DNA from: CAWKEY01 sp963848675 | GTDB lineage: Bacteria; Pseudomonadota; Gammaproteobacteria; Methylococcales; Methylomonadaceae | Length of the DNA stretch: 56,747 nt | Direction: 5' to 3' | Assembly: GCA_963848675.1 (NCBI GenBank) | Contig: CAWKEY010000065.1 | Coordinates: 1 to 56,747, forward strand | In this document: positions 1-8,332 of the stretch, piece by piece | How positions within the stretch are numbered: position 1 is the first letter of the stretch | Layout: every line of letters starts with the position of its first letter | The notes under the pieces: generated by a model | Seen by the model: the letters and a program-made list of their open reading frames with translations, nothing else | Databases searched by the model: none | What the model was told of the DNA's origin: nothing | Made by a program: the position numbers and the translations under genes

Positions 1-613
1 CGTTTAAACAAGTGCGACGTGAAGTCACATCCGTTATTGTTTCACCTTGAAAAAGGAAGTGAAACTCGTTGTTCCCTCAACGGTAGCCTATCGATGCAGG
101 CGAAGCTGGTAACGGCTTGGTTTGAAGCCATTGAGACAATGAAGCCCTTCACAAGAGAAGGAAGCACCGCGAGGTGGTTCCAATGGCTGCCAGCATCTGG
201 CGGTCGGGGCGCTAGGCTGGATAGTAAGACCACCCTATGTGAACTGTTGATAAACCTCGTTATGTAAAACAAGCCAAAGATGCTGATAGGCTTGAACCAA
301 AAGGTATGTGATGGGATGTTCGTTTCTAATGTGCGAACACAGGGACAAAGATCACCGGGGAATAGACAGGGTCTAAGCTATTCGTGTAACGGATATGAAA
401 CACGGTAAGCCCGTATCTCCGCCCTGAGTATGGGGCCAGCGAACCGCAAGGAACGCCTATGGAAATGCGGGTAAAGGAAAGTGGAAAAAGCGAATGCCGC
501 CCTGTAATCAGGCGGATAGGGATTGAAATATTACCCCACGCGAAAGCGGGCAGACTTCCACTAGGTCTCTCGTCACAAGAGAGTTTGTAGAACCTTTTTC
601 AGAAGGAGAGCAA

Positions 614-2301
614 ATGAACGCTGCCACACAGGCGTGTGCACCTTCAGACGCAACATGGCACGGCATCAATTGGGCCGATGTTCATCGCCAAGTCAGGAGG
701 CTGCAAGCGCGTATTGTGAAGGCCACACAGGAAGGCAGGCATAATAAGGTGAAAGCACTGCAATGGCTGCTGACCCACTCGTTTAGCGGCAAAGCATTAG
801 CCGTAAAACGGGTGACTGATAATCAAGGCAAAAACACCGCCGGTCTGGACAAGGTAACCTGGAAAACACCGGCAGCAAAGACCAACGCGATAGCGTCGAT
901 GAGGCGGCGAGGTTACTCGCCACTTCCGCTTCGGCGAATTTTAATTCCGAAGAAAAACGGCAAGATGAGGCCACTCGGCATCCCCACGATGAAAGACCGT
1001 GCGATGCAAGCGCTGTACTTGCTTGCACTTGAACCCATTGCAGAAACGACTGCCGACCCGAACTCCTACGGGTTTAGGCCGGAACGCTCAACCGCTGATG
1101 CGGGCGAGCAATGTTTCACTGCGCTGGCTAAGAGGAAATCAGCGGAATGGGTGCTGGAGGCCGACATTAAAGGCTGTTTCGACAACATCAGTCATGATTG
1201 GATGATCAAACATGTTCCCACGGACAAAACGATATTACAGAAATGGCTCAAAGCGGGATACGTGTTTCAACACGAACTCTTTCCGACAGAAGCCGGAACC
1301 CCGCAAGGGGGAATTATCAGTCCGGCCCTGGCAAACATGACTCTGGATGGTCTGGAAGCAATGCTCTCGGCGAGATTTCCAAAAAGCAAGCGGCCCAGCC
1401 GAAAATGAACATGGTGCGTTATGCAGACGACTTCATTATCACCGGCCACTCGAAAGAATGGCTGGAAAATGAGGTCAAACCCGCCGTGGTTGAATTTCTG
1501 GTGGAACGCGGGCTAACCCTATCGCCAGAAAAGACCCAAATAACGCATATTAACGAAGGGTTTGACTTTCTCGGATGGAACATTCGCAAATATAACGGTA
1601 AGCTGCTGATAAAACCGTCGAAAGCGAACGTCAAGGCCCATCTTGACAGAATCCGGGAAGTCATCAAAGGCAACAAAACGGCTAAGCAAGCCAACCTGAT
1701 CAAGATGCTCAACCCGATTTTACGCGGGTGGACAAATTATCACCGGCATATCGTCGCTAAGGAAACCTTTGCTCGTGTCGATCACGAAGTCTGGTCAATG
1801 CTATGGCAATGGGCGGTAAGAAGGCATCCAAACAAGGGTGTCAAATGGGTTAAAGAGAAATACTTTAAAACTGGAGACACCCGGAATTGGGTATTTGCCG
1901 CCACAGAACAACGAGAGGACGGAAAACAAAAGGAAATAGTCTTGCTTAAAACGTCTGACACGCCCATACAACGGCATATCAAGATTAAGGCGGACGCCAA
2001 TCCACACGACCCGAAATGGGCGAGGTATTTCGAATCCCGATGGGGTAAGAAAATGCTGAACTCTTCGAGAGGTCGAAGGAAGCTATACCGTACTTGGCTT
2101 AAGCAAGACCGCTTATGTCCCGGCTGTCAGAAACCGATCACACGAAACACCCCTTGGGAAATTCGATATATTGTGAGAAAGGCTGACGGTGGGACAAATG
2201 CTGCAAGCAACCTCCTGATGCACCATCTCTATTGCCAGAGGCAGTATCGCAACGCCAAGAAATTCAGTCGTGAAATCGGGTGCCGAAAGGCACTTTCGTA
2301 G
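614..2301 (+). pseudogene. ltrA: Group II intron reverse transcriptase/maturase, frameshifted
   Basis: The protein would be an intron-encoded reverse transcriptase with RT, maturase and C-terminal HNH endonuclease domains. The first frame (614-1408) carries the RT fingers and palm, including GIPTMKDRAMQ and YGFRPERS, and ends at a TGA. The second frame (open from before 1405) carries the catalytic YADD of MVRYADDFIITG, then the maturase domain and a CxxC zinc-binding segment. The break lies at a run of four A at 1402-1405; one more A would restore RKMNMVRYADD. The HNH module also looks degenerate: the usual W-x-x-H-H segment reads WEIRYIV, so the catalytic histidine is missing. A sequencing error in the A run is the main alternative to true inactivation. 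Confidence 0.9.
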
Positions 2302-2307
2302 AGGCTT

Positions 2308-2342
2308 GAGCCGGATGAAGGGAAACTTTCACGTCCGGTTCT
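2308..2342 (+). ncRNA. Group II intron domain V
   Basis: A 35-nt hairpin starts GAGCCGGATG and ends CGTCCGGTTCT. The two arms pair across a GAAA-type loop, as in the catalytic domain V of group II ribozymes. It begins 7 bases after the stop codon of the reverse transcriptase frame and is followed by the domain VI hairpin, so the RNA core looks intact even though the protein is broken. Confidence 0.85.
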
Positions 2343-2420
2343 TAGGGGAGGAAAAGGCAGTAATGCCTTTTCCTTACCCGACGTGCGACAGAAATGTTTC
2401 ATAGGGTTTATAACCGATCG

Positions 2421-2645
2421 CTATTGTGATCGGAATGTCTCAATGTCATTGACACATTCCGGTTGCGGAAGCAGCTTGATAGCCAGTAAATGATTTTTTC
2501 CAGAGACAGGAATACCCGTAGAGCCGATAAATTCGAGCAAGGTAGAAAAATCCTTTAGCAGGGTTCCTGGTTCGTTATCACTGAAGGTCTGGGTCTTTAA
2601 ACACTGAGTTTGGTCCGGAGTTAGTGTGGCTTTTATCTTTTTCAT
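2421..2645 (-). CDS. Truncated hypothetical protein
   Basis: A 74-residue frame begins MKKIKATLTPDQTQCLKTQ and continues with a plausible hydrophilic-then-amphipathic N-terminal region (GTLLKDFSTLLEFIGSTG). I do not recognise a function with certainty. The last residues (CVNDIETF and onward) are encoded by the repeat at 2436-2465, a copy of which also flanks the IS3 remnant near 34.4 kb. The frame is therefore probably only the N-terminus of a longer gene cut by an insertion. No strong ribosome binding site precedes the ATG. It follows the small frame at 2691-2807 on the same strand by 45 bases. Confidence 0.45.
   Translation of the reverse strand: MKKIKATLTPDQTQCLKTQTFSDNEPGTLLKDFSTLLEFIGSTGIPVSGKNHLLAIKLLPQPECVNDIETFRSQ
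2436..2465. repeat. IS-end-like repeat, copy 1
   Basis: A 30-base sequence, on the minus strand beginning CAACCGGAATGTGTCAATGA, recurs at 34361-34390 with one difference. The second copy lies just outside an IS3-family transposase remnant, at the position expected for an inverted terminal repeat. Here it cuts into the 74-residue frame. This copy extends to an imperfect 33-base palindrome (CGGAATGT...ACATTCCG). Confidence 0.55.
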
Positions 2646-2690
2646 ATTGTGTATTTTAATAACCGATGAGTCACTGTTCAGCGACCCTCA

Positions 2691-2807
2691 TCAATCGTTG
2701 TCAGTTGGAGCCGGTTTCACATGCTGGGGCTTAAAAACTTCATTAATGAGCTTGTCTGCTTTTTCTTTCAACTGTGATTGCGTCAAGACCGGAACGGTTG
2801 GTTTCAT
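2691..2807 (-). CDS. Small hypothetical ORF or 3' gene fragment
   Basis: A 38-residue frame starting MKPTVPVLTQSQLKEKADKL ends with a proline-rich tail (KPQHVKPAPTDND). The frame stays open about 85 bases upstream of this ATG, reading through SVKGFISLANKR, so this may be the C-terminal piece of a longer protein. Its 5' part would then have been lost to the group II intron remnant at 2.9-3.1 kb. Function not recognised. It reads in the same direction as the truncated frame at 2421-2645. Confidence 0.35.
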   Translation of the reverse strand: MKPTVPVLTQSQLKEKADKLINEVFKPQHVKPAPTDND

Positions 2808-2989
2808 CTTCTTAGCAGAGGTGACTGGCCAAGATCTTTTATTTGCCAGCGAAATAAATCCTTTAACAGAGAATGTGACTTGGTGCGAAATATAAACTCC
2901 TCAAAATTTAAAGCCTAGTGTGGGATGTAGCTGACATGTCAAAAATAGAGCTTTGGTCATCCAGAAATGGGAGGGACTCAAGATTTACG

Positions 2990-3090
2990 CAAACTTGGTA
3001 GTGTGAGCTACATGAAGAGCCGTATGAAGCGAGAGTCTTATGTACCGATCTGTGATAGCCTGAGGGTGAAGCGCCCTCGGGCGACTCCCC
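2990..3090 (+). mobile_element. Group II intron 3' remnant (domains V and VI)
   Basis: GAGCCGTATGAAGCGAGAG at 3017 onward, followed by TCTTATGTAC, matches the 5' arm and loop of domain V. The 3' arm has drifted from GTACGGTTCT to GTACCGATCT. A GCCTGAGGGTGAAG...CCCTCGGGCGACTC hairpin (about 3057-3088) follows, as in domain VI of common bacterial group II introns. No reverse transcriptase frame precedes it. It is a different intron lineage from the one at 12-2382. Confidence 0.65.
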
Positions 3091-3352
3091 CCTGTGCCAA
3101 TATGACCTGAGACACCTACCCCTCGGAAATTAGAGTATAAAGGTAGATCAGAATCATGAACAAATCGAAAGCAGAGACAATGGAATCATCACAGTTAACT
3201 GCGCCGGAGGGCGCGTTGCGACAGACCGAAGTCATTCTCTTGCGGCCTAACAGGAGAAGTGCCCCATCATTGGTTAACATTAAAGTGCAATATAGAAACA
3301 TCTTTTCATATCAGCGACTAAATAGAGCTTAGAAAAAGGGATAATACCTACC

Positions 3353-5017
3353 ATGACACATATGCACGATCAGATTCTACCTGAAGGCACTCAACTCGGT
3401 GTCTACGAAATTAAAGAAGCCTCAAAAATTGATAGGTTCGATATCACCTATCGCGCCTGGAATCACCATCTTAAGGAGCGGGTAGAAATACGAGAATATT
3501 TTCCTCGCGATTTCGCTATTCGCGCAAACGATGGTCTTGGCGTCGAATCCAAGTCCCCAAGTGATAAAGAAAATTTTAATTCTGGCTTAAAGGCATTTTT
3601 GGATCAGGCTGAGATTCTCACACAAATCGAACATCCCAATATTGTCAAAGCTGAGAATATTTTGCAATTCAATGAAACTGCTTACCTTATTCTGGATTAC
3701 CAAGAAGGTGTACCGCTTTCCAAGCTAGTTCGGTCACCGGCATCATTTGCCGAAACAGAACTAAAATTCATTCTGGTCTCGATCCTGAATGCTCTACAGA
3801 AAGTCCACGAATACAAAATTGTGCATGGCGGCATTCAACCGGCAACGATTATTTTGCGCAAGGATGGCGAACCACTGCTGACCGATTTCGCCGTCGCCGC
3901 ACACACCTCCAAGCTTGCAGGCGAATTAGCCCCCGGTTACGCACCGCCAGAACGATATGAGCACGCTCATGAACCCGGGGCCGCCTCTGATTTTTATGCT
4001 CTGGGCGCAACGATGTATTATTGTCTTACGCAGAAACAACCACCCGCTGCTCAAAACCGAATAAAGGCTTTAAGCAGAAGCGAACCCGATCCGATGGCTT
4101 CACTCTCCGGATCTTTGGGCGCCACGTATAGCGAGGAGTTGTTGCAAGCAATCGATTGGATGCTACTACCTGAATATAATAAGCGACCGCAGTCAGCAAC
4201 CGAGATTCTAGCGCTACTAAAATCAGAGCCTATCAGCGATCAAACTGGGCCGATAACTGCCAAGCAAGAAGCCAAAGATGTTGCCAATAGTAGTCCGGTT
4301 GCGAAGAATCACGTATGGATCGGTGTCTTGGCCGGGATAGTTGGATTGGTTATGCTTGGATTATGGCTTGGTAAAAAGCCTTCAGAAATAAGTGATGACA
4401 AGGCCAGTACAGTCACTGTTCAGCCCTTATCCCAAGTCAGCCCCGCCGTCACAGCTGAGACAAAAGAAGACCAATCCGTCGCACTGTCCAGCACCCAAGC
4501 AAGTCAAGAATCTGAGCCCGGCAAAATATCCGAGCACACTCAACAAGAAACAAACGCGTCTGAAAATCAGCCAACGCAAGCCGATGGAGAAACTCGACTG
4601 AGAACAAGTGCTGACGGCAACCAACCCAAAAATGGCCTGGCGGAAAGCACGGCTTTTCCAGCAAGCAAATCGGTTTCCAAGCCAGAGCTCAAGGATAAAA
4701 ATACGACCGAGCAGGATTCAATTAAAAAATACTTGGCCGCTGCTAATAAAGCTATGAAAGCAGCGCGTTTCACCACACCATCGAGAGACAATGCCTATAA
4801 GTATTACCAAATGGTTCTTGCCATAGAATCAGACAATGCGGAAGCGCATGCTGGGCTGCAAAAAATAGTTGATCGGTATGTCTGGTTTATAGAGAAAGCA
4901 AAGGCTGAAGGCAAACTAAACTTGGCCAAGCGAACTTTGAAAAAGGCTGAATCTGTCTTGCCTGATGATCCTAAACTACAGAGTATTCGTGCGGAATTGG
5001 CTGCTACTAGAGAATAA
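3353..5017 (+). CDS. Membrane-anchored pseudokinase with TPR-like C-terminus
   Basis: The 554-residue protein has an N-terminal Ser/Thr kinase fold (about 10-290), a low-complexity stretch, one membrane segment (about 321-343), a Ser/Thr/Gln-rich linker and a helical TPR-like tail (about 460-554). It resembles bacterial kinases with a VAIKEYFP motif. The key residues are lost, however: the lysine of that motif is Arg47 (VEIREYFP), HRD reads HGG (158-160), and DFG reads DFA (178-180). It is therefore probably a catalytically dead scaffold or sensor whose kinase domain faces the cytoplasm. ATG 3353 gives a full N-lobe. It stands alone between mobile-element debris and split radC. What it binds is unknown. 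Confidence 0.8.
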   Translation: MTHMHDQILPEGTQLGVYEIKEASKIDRFDITYRAWNHHLKERVEIREYFPRDFAIRANDGLGVESKSPSDKENFNSGLKAFLDQAEILTQIEHPNIVKAENILQFNETAYLILDYQEGVPLSKLVRSPASFAETELKFILVSILNALQKVHEYKIVHGGIQPATIILRKDGEPLLTDFAVAAHTSKLAGELAPGYAPPERYEHAHEPGAASDFYALGATMYYCLTQKQPPAAQNRIKALSRSEPDPMASLSGSLGATYSEELLQAIDWMLLPEYNKRPQSATEILALLKSEPISDQTGPITAKQEAKDVANSSPVAKNHVWIGVLAGIVGLVMLGLWLGKKPSEISDDKASTVTVQPLSQVSPAVTAETKEDQSVALSSTQASQESEPGKISEHTQQETNASENQPTQADGETRLRTSADGNQPKNGLAESTAFPASKSVSKPELKDKNTTEQDSIKKYLAAANKAMKAARFTTPSRDNAYKYYQMVLAIESDNAEAHAGLQKIVDRYVWFIEKAKAEGKLNLAKRTLKKAESVLPDDPKLQSIRAELAATRE

Positions 5018-5253
5018 TTGACTAAACGTTTAATCTCACTGTGTTAAAAATTGGCCATTAGCTGTCAGCCAATGTCAGAATCTGACTGCCTTGGCGTTTT
5101 AAATTTTCATAGCCATGCTCAGCCTTTTTTGGGTACGCCTAGGGGTACACTTTCAAATGAGGTTTATGGGTACGGCCTGAAACATAAAAAATGCAACAAG
5201 CCTGTAGAATTAGGCCTTACAGCCGGTTAATTGAAACATCCTGAAATGATACG
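5018..5253. other. Intergenic, no gene seen
   Basis: This stretch between the pseudokinase gene and the radC 3' fragment contains short repeated words such as GGGTACGCC/GGGGTACAC/GGGTACGGCC. It shows no open frame or clear hairpin with a T run. Confidence 0.4.
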
Positions 5254-5412
5254 CTACAGTAAACCATGCTCTGCAAATGAGTAGGGCTGGCCGTCACCGA
5301 TGATGAAATGATCCAGTACCCGGATGTCAAACAAGGTTAAAGCCTGTTTGAGTTTTTCGGTAATGTGTTTGTCAGCCTGGCTGGGCTCGGAAATACCCGA
5401 CGGATGGTTGTG
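5254..5412 (-). pseudogene. radC: radC, 3' fragment
   Basis: Read on the minus strand, the fragment begins at the metal-binding JAB motif HNHPSG and continues SEPSQADKHITEKLKQAL, FDIRVLDHFIIGDG and YSFAEHGLL to its stop. This is the C-terminal third of a RadC/YeeS-type JAB-domain protein. The missing N-terminal two thirds lie at 13608-14126, ending exactly before HNHPSG. The two halves are the flanks of one inserted transposon. Confidence 0.92.
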
Positions 5413-5547
5413 TTAAGTACCCCTATACATGTTGCGCTATAATGTTGCTATAATACAATTACTCATTCTAAATGTCTTTTTTTTAAAGCCAGGGCTCTGG
5501 GGTGGTTAGCGCAACTGCGACAGACGCACTTCGAAACGATACTTCTA

Positions 5548-6678
5548 ATGAAACTTTTTTTCACTGGGCCAGAATTCGTCTTAAATGGAGTATCCCGCCC
5601 GGAGATTCCGTTTTTGGTCGACGGTGACATGGAGATGGTCTCTGCGCCGAACCAATACCTGCGCTATATCGCCACAGTCAAGGGGCGTACGCGTTCGGAG
5701 AGAACTTGGGAGACTTACGGAAATCATCTTTACGAATTCTTCGCTTTCTTGGAAGACAACGACCTTAAGTGGGATACCGTTAGCAAGTCCCAAGTTGCCT
5801 CATGGCGAGACGCAATGCTGGAACGCAATTGTGCGAGAAGCACGACCAATCAACGACTTCGCTGCGTACATGCGTTCTACGAATGGGCCATGAAATACGG
5901 AATCACACATGCCGTACCATTCTCAACAGAGGATATTTGGGTGTCTAAACCGCAAGGTTTTCTGGCCCATGTGGATGCTTCAGGCGGTCGATTCGAAGCC
6001 AATGAACTGACTGTTCAAACCCACAAGCCGATGCCGCAGTATCTCCACATGGACAAGGCAATCCGCTTTCTGGAGGCCATGACCCCGCACCGCCTGAAGC
6101 TGATGGGATACTTGGCGTTGCTGACGGGTATGCGGCGTGAAGAGGTGGTGGGACTCGATTATCGGGTTGTGCCCAATCCGTCCGGTTATAACTCGGACAA
6201 GCAATTGCCGATGATTCTCGATGCCACTAAAACCCCGACCAAGGGCAACAAGACTCGCACTGTGATGCTTCCCTATGATCTGGCTGTCGCACTCTGGGAC
6301 TACTTCTCGCGTGACTGGATTAAGCTTAACGCCATTTACAAACGCAAGCACGGCAAGGAGACCACACGTCTCTTCCTTTCGATGGCGGGAGAAGAGCTTT
6401 CGATCAGATACCTTAACAACGCCTTTGCTAAAGTTAGCGCGAAGACGGGCATCAACTGCCATCCACACCTGTTGCGCCATACCTTCGGCACCTACGAACT
6501 GCTTCGCATGATGCACAAAAAAGGAGAAAAGCTCGCGCTGATGTGGGTCATGGATCGCATGGGTCACAGTTCAATCACCACCACCGAAAAATACATCCAT
6601 GCTGTTGACCTGATTCAACACGATGATGTGGACGGCTATCAAGCCGATGTTTGCGAGGCGCTACGTCGTGGCAATTAA
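5548..6678 (+). CDS. Tyrosine recombinase A (TnpA-like)
   Basis: This 376-residue site-specific recombinase has an N-terminal SAM-like DNA-binding domain (about 30-135, with TYGNHLYEFFAFLE) and a C-terminal catalytic domain. The tyrosine recombinase residues are present: Arg196 in TGMRREE, His307 and Arg310 in HLLRH, His340 in RMGHSS and the nucleophile Tyr349 in TTTEKYIH. Its size is close to Tn554 TnpA (about 360 residues). It is first in the operon and overlaps the next gene. The ATG at 5548 lacks a strong Shine-Dalgarno sequence. The promoter must lie in the 135 bases between the radC junction and this start. Confidence 0.9.
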   Translation: MKLFFTGPEFVLNGVSRPEIPFLVDGDMEMVSAPNQYLRYIATVKGRTRSERTWETYGNHLYEFFAFLEDNDLKWDTVSKSQVASWRDAMLERNCARSTTNQRLRCVHAFYEWAMKYGITHAVPFSTEDIWVSKPQGFLAHVDASGGRFEANELTVQTHKPMPQYLHMDKAIRFLEAMTPHRLKLMGYLALLTGMRREEVVGLDYRVVPNPSGYNSDKQLPMILDATKTPTKGNKTRTVMLPYDLAVALWDYFSRDWIKLNAIYKRKHGKETTRLFLSMAGEELSIRYLNNAFAKVSAKTGINCHPHLLRHTFGTYELLRMMHKKGEKLALMWVMDRMGHSSITTTEKYIHAVDLIQHDDVDGYQADVCEALRRGN

Positions 6679-8332
6679 ACGTCAGAAACTCGATCGCAAG
6701 GCCAATCTAACGCTTGATGGCGACCGTGTCATTGATATGCCGCCCGGATGGGCCTTCACCATCAACTGCCCATACCACGGCAAAATTGTCTTCGACTTCA
6801 ATCCCTACCGCGTGAACGGGCGCGATGACTTGGCCGGACACCTGCGCGACGCAATCTGGAGCCAGCGCCACGAGGTTGTGGGCGTAACATTGAAAGGTAA
6901 TGAGGAGGTGGGGGTGCGCCGATTCTGCCGTTTCTTGGATGATCTGGATGTGGCTGGCGAATCCATCACCCGCCTCGACCAAATCGACCGCAAGTTGCTC
7001 GACCGCTATCTGGCCTGGATAGAGTTGCAAGTTACCACAAAGGGGAAGAACAAGACCCAGAAATGGTCACTAAGTACAAAAAAGGGAGTGTTCAATAAAA
7101 TCAAAGCGCTCCTAGTAAACCGCCAAAATCGTCAGCCTGCAGCGGTCAACCCAGATCTTTCCTTTCCTCGCAATCCCTTTCCAAATTCCAATAAGCACAT
7201 CCCGAAGCGGGATGCCTATTCTTTGTCTGAGCATAAGCGGATATTGGAGGCGTTGAACAAAGATCTCCGCACGATCCATGAAAGCGAAGGTGAGCACCTG
7301 GCATGCTTGCAGGTGTTAGTGGTGCATCTGTTGATCTTCGGGCTAGCGACGGGGAGAAACCAGCAACCACTGCTGGAACTACGGCGTGACAGTCTGCAAG
7401 AACACCCGCTGCCAGACCGGGAACTTCTGGTTACCCACAAACGTCGCGGCTGGTCGACGCATGCGACCTCAATCCGTAAGGAAGCGCCGGCACCAGAGAG
7501 CCAGCAAACTCTCCAGTCGATTCCTGCAAACGTAGGGGATCACTTCCGTTTCCTCTGCGAATTCACTTCGCACTTAGTCGAAGAAGCCGCAGCGGAAGAC
7601 CGTGACCTTGCATTCCTTTGGCGAGTGTCCCAACAGCAGCGCAAGGGGCAGGTCGTGCGACTGGATGCAACCTCCGTTCGTCAAGCGGTCAGGGTCTTCG
7701 CGCGTCGCCATGGCCTCAAGGACGACCGAGGACAACCCTTGGCTCTCAATATTTCCAGGACACGCCCTACATTTGCCACTGAGCTTTACAGACGCACCCG
7801 CGACATCCGGCGTGTGCAGCAGGCTCTAGGCCATGCCAGAGTTGAAACGACAGCCCGTCATTACGCCGACAAACCTTTGGAAGCCGAGCGTGACCATGCC
7901 ATCGTGCTTGATGGCATGGTCAGCCAATTCACACGAATTAAGATCGATGGCAAGATACTGCTTGCTGCCGATGGGATGATGCCTTTGCAGGACATGAAGG
8001 ATATCCTCGCCGGCGGTTACAACACTGGCATCGCCCGTTGCCGCAATCCATTCCGGGAAAACGAGTCCGTCTGCAAAAAATTCTTTGCCTGCTTCAAGTG
8101 CCCGAGCATGTGCGTGTTCGAGGACGACCTGTGGCGTCTATTCAGCTTCTACTATCGACTCCTTGCGGAGCGGGTCAAGATCAATCCAGCCCATTGGCTG
8201 AAGACTTACGGCCCCATCATCCACCGCATCGACACTGACATTGCTTCGCAGTTTCCTTTGAGCAAGGTCACAGCGGCACGGATCAAAGCCCAGCAAATTC
8301 CACACCCGACCTGGAGAGGGCCGTTGCTATGA
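6623..8332 (+). CDS. Tyrosine recombinase B
   Basis: This is a second tyrosine recombinase, up to 569 residues long. Catalytic Arg245 lies in ATGRNQQ, and a box at 378-381 reads SRTR where family members normally have HxxR, so the first histidine is replaced by serine. His404 (ALGHARVETT) and Tyr414 (RHYAD) are present. A cysteine cluster (CKKFFACFKCPSMC, about 484-497) suggests a zinc-binding tail. The ATG at 6623 lies 56 bases inside the previous gene. ATG 6647, or GTG 6668 with GAGG ten bases upstream, are good alternative starts. Its end overlaps the next gene by four bases (ATGA), indicating translational coupling. The altered box may mean a supporting rather than a cleaving role. Confidence 0.85.
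   Translation: MMWTAIKPMFARRYVVAIKRQKLDRKANLTLDGDRVIDMPPGWAFTINCPYHGKIVFDFNPYRVNGRDDLAGHLRDAIWSQRHEVVGVTLKGNEEVGVRRFCRFLDDLDVAGESITRLDQIDRKLLDRYLAWIELQVTTKGKNKTQKWSLSTKKGVFNKIKALLVNRQNRQPAAVNPDLSFPRNPFPNSNKHIPKRDAYSLSEHKRILEALNKDLRTIHESEGEHLACLQVLVVHLLIFGLATGRNQQPLLELRRDSLQEHPLPDRELLVTHKRRGWSTHATSIRKEAPAPESQQTLQSIPANVGDHFRFLCEFTSHLVEEAAAEDRDLAFLWRVSQQQRKGQVVRLDATSVRQAVRVFARRHGLKDDRGQPLALNISRTRPTFATELYRRTRDIRRVQQALGHARVETTARHYADKPLEAERDHAIVLDGMVSQFTRIKIDGKILLAADGMMPLQDMKDILAGGYNTGIARCRNPFRENESVCKKFFACFKCPSMCVFEDDLWRLFSFYYRLLAERVKINPAHWLKTYGPIIHRIDTDIASQFPLSKVTAARIKAQQIPHPTWRGPLL

Larger units (their letters stand above)
12..2382 (+). mobile_element. Group II intron, near-complete
   Basis: The segment opens with GTGCGAC, matching the GUGYG 5' end of bacterial group II introns. 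It closes with a domain VI-like hairpin (about 2351-2375) followed by CCCGAC as the probable 3' splice site. A clear domain V lies at 2308-2342, and the intron protein gene sits upstream of it in the domain IV position. The length of about 2.37 kb is normal for the class. Only 11 bases of 5' exon are in the window, so the interrupted locus cannot be named. The 3' flank is IS-like repeat DNA. GTGCGAC recurs directly after the 3' end at 2383-2389. The encoded protein is frameshifted, so the intron probably cannot move by itself. Confidence 0.85.

Noticed and set aside
1390..1410. Programmed -1 frameshift in the intron protein
   Set aside because: No standard slippery heptamer in the right frame; simple loss of an A is more likely, and the HNH part is also degenerate.
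5980..6567. 195-residue minus-strand frame
   Set aside because: It lies fully opposite the recombinase A gene, has no recognisable motif and is a shadow of the real frame.
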